In this document: in pieces, positions 23,801 to 32,800 of the stretch
How positions within the stretch are numbered: position 1 is the first letter of the stretch
Layout of the letters: every line of letters starts with the position of its first letter
Source of the DNA: Paramyrothecium sp. XJ0827
Lineage: Eukaryota > Ascomycota > Sordariomycetes > Hypocreales > Stachybotryaceae
Assembly: GCA_020881915.1 (NCBI GenBank)
Contig: JAJFPB010000010.1
Coordinates: forward strand, 558,001-622,000
Length of the DNA: 64,000 nt
Direction: 5' to 3'
Program-made: the position numbers and the translations under genes
The notes under the pieces: model-generated
Told to the model about the DNA's origin: nothing
The model's database searches: none
What the model saw: the letters and a program-made list of their open reading frames with translations, nothing else

Positions 23801-26800
23801 CAAGCCCCCGCAAGGAGGCCCCCGATCATCTCACCAACGGAGAGATCAAACACAGACGACGCAAATTGGAGAAGACGCACATGAGAATCCAACCTGATTC
23901 TTTTCGCGATCGCGGTTTGAGAGGTACAGACGGACCTATGCTCCATAACCAGACCCTTTGGCGCGCCCGTGCTTCCCGAAGTAAAAAGCACATACGCCAC
24001 GTCGGTGGGTTGGGCTCGATTGACCCGGTCCACGGACATTGATTCCAACGCCGCTTCACGTACTTCATACACGTTCTTAAACAGCTTGCCGCACAACGCA
24101 GAACGTTTGGATGATGCAAGAGCAAGGGTTGCCTGGGTCTGCTGGGCAATGTGTTCCAGACGCTGGATGGGATGGGATGGATCAATCGGGACCCAGGCAG
24201 CGCCAGCTTTGTTCACAGCCAAACTTGCAACGACCGACCAGGCAGATTTGTCGAAGCATAGGTGGACAAAATCGCCGGGTTGCACAGCCAACGAAGTGAC
24301 GAGATGACCTGCGAGCTTGTTCGCAAAAATGTCTAGTTCGTGGTACGTGAGGTTTCGATCCCACGCTGCAATCGCGGGTGCTTCGGGATTATTGCGAGCC
24401 AATTTGCTGACCAGTTCGTGGATAGTCGAATCGACAATCTCCGGCTCAAAGGAATTCCAGGCCATTGCCTGCTCCACGTCCTCTGAGCCGATGAGGTTAA
24501 CATCCTTCAAGAGCATTTCGCTGTTCTTTGCCAATTGCGTAATAACTTCGCTAAAGTGGCATGAGAGTAACTCCATTTCTCGGTCGGACAGGATTGCGCT
24601 GTCGTATATCAACAACAACTCTACGTGGTCCTCGTACATCAGTCCTGTCGCGACAAGAGGGTAGGTAAAGTAGTTCTGCATGTGTCCGTCATTAACGTTG
24701 CTCGTTGGCGCCAGAATTGTCCCGGCTGTCTCATTCGTTTTATCGAGGTGTTGAACCGGCTGAATGACAAGCAAACTGGAGAAATCGCACGCGTCGCGAA
24801 TTTCTGCGTCAAGCTTTATCATTCTCTGCAGTCCGAACTGCTCGTAGGGCACCATGTCTAAGGCCTGGCTCTGGACGTTCTTCAAAAGGGTTCCGACCGT
24901 CTCTTCAGGGTCAATGCGAAGCCGAATAGGGACCGTCGCGATGATGGGCCCAGCAATCGTGTCAATACCAGCGATTGGTGCGTTACGACCAGAAATGGCA
25001 GCACCAAAGCAGATATCATTTGAGTCGCAATATGTTGCCAGTACCATGGCCCAGGCTGCCCGAATCATAGTTGCTGTTGTAAAGGATACACTACTCGCAC
25101 TAGAAACCTCAATAGACTTCTTCAGAGTCCGAGTCTCAGAAGGCTTTGCAGAAGCCAAAGGCGGATATGGTGCCCTTTGGGCGTTCTGAAGTTGAGATTT
25201 CCAGTAGTTCGCTGTATCCTCTGAGTCAACTGCAGTCGAGTATTTGATGAACGAGGCATAACTCTCCATCCTCGGCATCGCCAAGCCCCGGTAAGCACAG
25301 TAAAAGGCATTCATGATGACGCCATTTGTCCATCCATCGTGAACAGCGTGATGGCTCACCCAGAGGAAATAGTAGGAGCCATCTGAATCTTTCACAATAG
25401 AGTATTCATTCAATGGGGTGCCATATGTCATTTCGACACTATGCGCTCTGCGTATCGCAGCATCAAGATTCGTCTCGGACCCCAAGTTCCACTCTGCTTT
25501 CGTGTTCGCGACAATTTGCATGGACTCCCCATTCATCTGTATAACTCGAGTGCGCATGATGGGACAATGAGCCACCGTTTTGTTCCAAGCGGCCCTTACC
25601 TGAGTCCTATCGATATCAGGACCAAGCTTATAGACGTACTTGGCGACGTATGAGCCTGGTTGTTTCACGCTCAGCGCCATAAGTCCCTCTTGAAGCTTGG
25701 TACAGGGGTAAGCATCTTCAATGACCGTGCCACTTGGTAGTCCACAAAGCTCTAATGTCTCTGGGCGGAGGATGAATTCCTTGGCGGCATCGTTGACAAG
25801 AGCAAAGGGCTTAAGCTGAATGGAACCATGTGGTTCTGCCAGCTCCGCAGCTGCAGCGGCAACAGCTAGTAGTCGGGGATCAGTGAGGATATCGTTGATC
25901 GATAAGTCGATATTCTCATCTCGGGCAGCTGTAACAAGTTGAATGGCAGCAATAGAATCTCCGCCAATCTCCAAGAAGCTATCGTGTCTGCCAATTGAGC
26001 TGGGTGATACTTCTAGTACTTGTGCCCAAAGGTTCTGCATCCGTTTTTCCATAGGCGTGGTTGGTAAAGCACTTGGCTTTTCACAGGGTCCATTAATCTG
26101 ATTGCTGATATTGTAAGCAAAGCCATCTTTGGCTGAATTTTGGGCATGATGTTCCACTGGGGTAGTGAAGTCAACAGACTTGAAAATTCTCGCCCAATCG
26201 TCCCCAAGTTTTACTTCACCTAGTTTGGAATCCTGTAGTGTCGCAAGTTGACCGGCAATGTGGCCAAATTGGCAAGACAGGGCGCGGACCTGTTCTTCAT
26301 CCAGAATGTCAGGATTGTATATGGAAAGAAGCTCCATATCGTTCTCGCCGACAAGACACTGGAACACTAGGGGGTAGCTGAAGTAGCCGTTCAGCAGCTC
26401 TTCGTCTATGCCCTTGTCATCACCAGCTAGTACCAGGACAGCTTCTGTGCTGTTGCTACTTTCCATGAATTGCTTAACTGGCTGGACGACGAAAAGAGCC
26501 GAGAAATCACAGATATCTTTGGCTTCTTCGCTTAGTTTTGAAATATTTTGTAAACCATAGTGCTCAAACGCTGCCATATCGTTTGTTTGCGTTTGGATGT
26601 CCGCAAGGAAGCTAGAAACTCCTTGCTCTGCATCAATCCTCATTCGTATAGGCACGGTTGCAACGGTTGGCCCCAGCATAGCCTCGAGTCCAGGGACTGG
26701 GGTTTGTCTTCCAGAGACTGTGGTTGCAAAACACACGTCGTCCTGTTTGCAATAACGCGCTATCATAACGCCCCATGTAGCTCGGAGAACGGAGGCCCTT

Positions 26801-29800
26801 GTGACGGATGCATTCACCAAAGCAGGTGAGGCCATCTGAGTTCTGAAGATTCGACTCGACGGGCTCTTCCCATTCGCTGGCGCGCCAACGCTGGGCGGGA
26901 AAGAAGTCTTCTTTGCCTCCTCTAGCTGGCCGATCCAGTACAAGTCTGCGGCGTTTGTGTCAATCGCTTCAATGTAACTGATGAAGTTCGCAAAACGATG
27001 GACAGGGGGCAGCGTCTGATCTCTGTATGCAAGATTTAGTGTTTCCAACATGAGGTTCATGCACCAGCCATCAAATACTGAGTGGTGCATAGTCCACACA
27101 AAGAAGGTGCCTGTATCATCACAAACGAGCGCTTGGCGAGAAAGAGGTGTACCGTAGGTCATTGGGATGTTATGAGCTTGCGCCAAAAAAGTTTTCAGAC
27201 TCATGCCCTTCGTCTCCTCCCAGTGGACCTTGGATTTCAAAACAGCTTGAATGGTAGACTTTCCCGATACAATGATGCGAGTTCGGAGGTTATCACATGC
27301 CTGATGAGTAGACTCCCAGGCGGTCCGGAACTTGGCGACATCTATATGGTCTGGTAAACGATAAACGTGCTTTGCGATGTAAGCCCCAGGCATCTTCGCC
27401 GTCAAATACATCAGCCCCTGTTGCAGTGGCGAGCATGGGAACGCATCTTGAATCTCATCCACGTCAGATAGTTGGCACCTCTGTTGTATCTGAGAGAGAA
27501 TTGACTGAAGTCTATCTGAAGGAAGTAGACTGAAGGGCTCTGTGTTGTAAGTCTGCATTTCAGAGCTGTTTTCAGCCACTGCTGCCATGTCACTGAGTTG
27601 AGGATGCTGGAAAATGCTTGCGACGGTCAGGTTGAAATCTTGTTGCTGGGCTAAAGTCACAAGTTTGATGGCGTTAATTGAGTCGCCTCCCAGACGTAGG
27701 AAGTTGCTGTTTCTGGAGATAGTGTCTGGCTGCATATTGAGAATCTTGGCCCATAAGTCTCGCATTACCACTTCTTCCATTGTAGCGGGCGGCTCATTTG
27801 TTGTCGTTTCCGGCGCGAATCGCAACCGATCCTGGAGTGAGAGTCCGAGGCTCAATCCATTCAGGGCTTTCCGGTCCACTTTGCCGTTGGCGTTTCTTTG
27901 AGGTACGCCTTCGAACACAAGGTATACGTGCGGAATCATGTATGACGGCAAAACAACCCCAAGTGCATTGTCGAGACCGGATATGAGATTGCGCATTTCA
28001 GTTGTGAGATGAGCCATTAACTGGAAACTTGCGTTGGGTTGGTAATGGGGTCCGCCGGTATACCACAGATAGGCTGTGAGGCCCTCGTAATCTCTCGTCT
28101 TCACGACATCCACCAAAACATTCACATCTGCCGGCAGATTTTCTTGAATGCGGGATTCAATTTCTCCAAGTTCGACTCGTTGACCGTGTAGTTTGACTTG
28201 GGTGTCTTTGCGACCAAGGTAATCGAAACTACCGTCATGATTGCGCCTGACCAAGTCGCCGGTTCGATACCCTCGTCGAAATTTGTCCCCGACCGAGGGC
28301 AGCCAGTGTGCTGACTCGATCCAGTTGGCGGCCACCTCTGCACTGACATTGAGATAGCCGCGGGCAAGCATTGGCCCTTGAATGATAAGTTCGCCGACGC
28401 AGCCTACAGGGACAAGCTGTTTGAGGTCCTCTGGTTCCACTACCCAGAAAGCACTGTTCAGTGGTTTACCAATGTTGGTCGATCTTCCGGCTTGGGTTTT
28501 GAACGAACGCCAAGCGCAGATTGAAGCTTCTGCTGGTCCGTAGAGTCCGTGCAGCGAAACAGAATCCTTCCAACGGTCCATGGTTTGCTTGCTGATGGCC
28601 TCACCACCAAGTCCCACCACTTTGATGTCTGGTACATCAGCTGGGGAAAGGAGGTCAGCAACCGACGGTGTCAAGAACACCCAATTCGCTTTGAACGAAC
28701 GCATTACGCTCGCGAGATTGTTAACACGATCATGGTCCGAAGGTATGCAGACGGTACCACCTCGGATGAGGGTGACTAGGATATCCAATACTCCCACGTC
28801 GAAAGTGAAAGCAGAAAACTGGAACACTCTTGTCCCGGGCCCAATACCAATATCGGCACCATAAGCATCTGCTGATGAGCAAATATTGTTGTGCTGCATG
28901 ACCATACCCTTTGGTTTTCCGGTGCTGCCGGATGTGAAGAGGATAAAGCAAGGATCAGATGGCTCAATTTTTGTTGATAGAGGAGTCGATGTGGTCGGGA
29001 GACTGTGGATCACGTCCGCGTCAATAGCGAACACTTGCACCTCCATCTCCTGAAACATGTTTTGCAATAATGGTGTAGTAATCACAAGGCTTGCGCTCGT
29101 ATCCTCGAGAATACTTCGGTAACGGGCAGGAGGAGCATTAGGGTCAAGGGGCACGAATGCACCGCCTGCCATTTCGATAGCCACCATCACTACAGCAGTC
29201 CAAGCGGACTTGGGGAAACAAATGGGCACCAAGACGTTGGGGCCAACTCCTAGCTGCTGCAGTTTCGAGGCTAAACGCGTGGCCAACTTGCCCACCTGGC
29301 CATACGTGAGCTCGGCGTCCCAAGCGGCCACAGCAACATCGTCCGGCCTTTGCTGAATTTGCTTGGCTATCTCCCAATGCGTACAAGACTCGGTGGCCTG
29401 AGTGATTCGATTTGAGGCGATCGCATGGTCTAGGTCCCAGCTGCTGACCATGGAGACTTCTTCAAGAAGTTTGTTTGGATGTTTAATCAACTGCTGAATG
29501 ACCGTGTCGAATTGGTACGAAAGAGCCACAAGTTGGGGCTCCTCTAGCACACTGGCATTGTATGCTAAACGCATCTCAATACGGTCGTCGAATAGATACG
29601 TCATGACGACCAGAGGGTAGTTGAAATAGTTTTCCATGGCCTCCTCTGCAAGCAGCAATTCGTTTGGCCCAGACACGAGGACAGCATCATCCGAAGTGTG
29701 TGCATGAGTGATTTGTTGCCCAGGCTGAATGACAAGTAGACTTGTGAAATCACAGGCCTCGCGGGCGTGCGCGCTCACTTGCTTGATACTCTGCAGGCCG

Positions 29801-32800
29801 TATTGCTCGAACGGGATCATCTCGTTGGCCTGAGTCTGGACCTCTCTGAGAAATTCAGAGACCTGCTTCTTGCCACCTGGACGGATCCTCACAGCTACCG
29901 TAGCAATCGCTGGTCCGCACATTGTTTCCAACCCTGCCACAGGCGCCTGTCGACCAGATACCGTGGATCCGAAAGTGACGTCGTCTGAGGACGAGTATTT
30001 CGCCAGCACCAACGACCAGGCTGCCCTGACAATGGTCGCTTTTGTGATTGAGTTGTCTTTCAGCTCTGGCATCGGGAAAACCTTGTCTACCATCCGGGTG
30101 ACAGCTGCAGCGCCAGGAGGAATATGGGGTGGGAATGTCGCTGGTCGAGCTTCGTGAAGCTGATCTTTCCAGTACTGCTCCAGGATGCTTGAGTCCTGTT
30201 TCAATAAGTATTTGATGAAATTCGAGTATGGTGCCAAGGGAGGCACAGTCTCTTGTCGATAGAGGCTGAGAACAACGTCTAGCACGATCCGCATGGTCCA
30301 TCCGTCATGGATGGAGTGGTGAATCATCCAGACAAAATAATTCTTTCCATCTTCTTGTTCAATCAGTGCGTACCGGCAGAGCCTGGAACCGAAGTCCATG
30401 TTCAGATTATGCGAATCTTTCATGTACTTCTCGACGGTTTCCCCCTTCTTAATTTCCCAGTGAATATCGTCTTTGAGTATGAGTTGGACTGCGGTTCCAT
30501 CCAGATTGATGACTCTCATGCGCAGGTTGGCGCACATCTCTACAGTACGTGTCCAAGCAGCTTTAAAACGCTCAATGTCGACATGTGTCGGAAGACTATA
30601 CACATATTTTGTCACGTATGAGCCAGGAAATTTTGAAGCCAGAGCAATGAGGCCTTCCTGTAGTTTCGTGCACGGATAAGCATCCTCTATCACCTCGGAC
30701 GGGCCGATTCTGTGGTGAGCTCTGGTAGTAATATCCTGAATAGCTTCCAATTGGCAGTTGGAAAGAAGCGCAAATGGCGCAATTTTCTCCTTATCTGCGT
30801 TCTTCCCGATTTCTCGAGATTTGAGCGCAATAGCTGACAAACGTGGGTCGTCGAAAACATCTTTGACTGATAGGGAAATGCCAGCCTCTCGGGCTTGAGC
30901 AACTAGATGTATAGCCGTGATGGAGTCGCCTCCTATCTTAAGGAAACTGTCATCTCGGCCAATGGCTTCCAAGTTGATCTTGAGCAAACTTGCCCAAACC
31001 TTCTGGAGTCGAGTTTCCATGGGTGTCTCCGGTGGCCTCTTGTTGCTGTCTGTCAAAGCATACTCATCAAGCTGCTCCTTGGTCAGACTTAGCAAAGAAC
31101 GTTTTAGTTCTTTTCTATCGATCTTGGTCGAAGTGATGGCTGGCATAAACCGACAGGGTATGAACAATGTTGGAATCATGTACCGAGGGAGTGTAACGCT
31201 CAGTTGGCCCACTAATGCTGCGATCTCGTCTTGTTGCTCTCTCGTTGACGCTACGAAGATCTCATTTTCTCCGTTCTGCGAGTGACTGCCTGCCATTCGC
31301 GTCTCGTTTGAGTTTGAGAAGAATGCGACCAGGTTAGCTCCGGCCTCCGTCTTGAACACTTCGACAATGACCTGTTTGACATTGCTTAGACCAGACCTCA
31401 CATGGTGCTCGACCTCTCCAAGTTCCACACGGAGACCTCTGATCTTGACCTGTGTGTCCTTTCGTCCGGAAAATTGAATTGTACCGTCGGGATTGTGAAA
31501 GCACAAATCCCCGGACTTATAAAAACGATTCCAGTGTTGCTGATCACTCTTTGGCGCCCAGGTTGGGACCGAACTGGTAGTAGCCGCGGTCAACTCCGGA
31601 TTCGCCAGGTATTCCCGCAGTATAGTAGGTCCTTGTATGACCACCTCACCCAGTGTTCCGATCGGAGCTAGCCGGTGTGGATTTTGAGGGTCAACGATCC
31701 AACAGAACCCGCCGACCGGCCGTCCAACAGTTAGTGAGAGCTCTTCAGGGCTGGTCCACTCATGCAGTGTGCTGAATACGCAAGTCTCTGCAGGGCCCCA
31801 TCCGTTGATCAGACGAACTTTGCCAAGCCAAGTATCCAAGATATCTTGACCAACTGCTTCGCCAGCTAGCAACAGTAACTCTAGAGTTGGAACGTCCTTG
31901 GGTTTGATTGTGCGTACGAAGGCGGGGGTGAGAAATGCCCAGTTGATATTCATCTCACTAATGAATGTGGTGATGCTGTTCAACCGAATCTCCTCAGATG
32001 GTATGCATAGCGTTGCCCCTGATAATAGTGGTGCGATGATCTCGCCAATGCAAAGATCAAACACATAGCTAGCAAACTGTAGGATTCTTACCCTTGATGT
32101 CAGTTTTAGGCGACGAGCTATAGCTTTCTGGCTTGTGACCACGGATCCGTGTTCCATTACGAAGCCTTTGGGGACGCCGGTACTGCCCGATGTAAACAAA
32201 ACATACACTGCATGTCGAGCCGTAACATCAGTCTGCGGTGTGCACTCAGACATTTTTGCATCAGCCTGCTCGAGTCTCTCGTCTAGCATGGGCGAGACTT
32301 CAACGATAGTGCTGATGAGCTCCTTGCATATAGCTGCCGTGTTCGGCGAAGTCAGCGCCAACCTAGCCTTTGTCTGTTGTATGATCTGCTGTTGACGCTG
32401 AGGTGGATGAGATGGGTCCAAGGGAACCCAGGCTCCGCCAGCCTTGTTGATAGCCAGTATTGATACAAAGAACCAAGCTGACTTCTCAAAGCAGACAATG
32501 ATCAGCTCATCGGGATGGGTATTGAATGCAGAATGAAGGTGATTTGCAAGGCGGTTCGCCGCCGCATTCAGCTGCTTGTATGTGAATGACCGATCCCACC
32601 CAAGAATGGCTGTGGCATCGGGCCTTTTCTGCGCTTCACTCTCAAAAACTTCGTGCACACAGGCGTCATAAATTTCGACTTCTTCGCCGCGAAGCTGGAC
32701 CGCACGTTCCAGATCCCATGGGCCTGCCATTTTTAATGAACTTAGAGGCTGATCCCTAAGCTCTATCATTTGGTTCAAAACCGTCTCATAATGATGAGAG

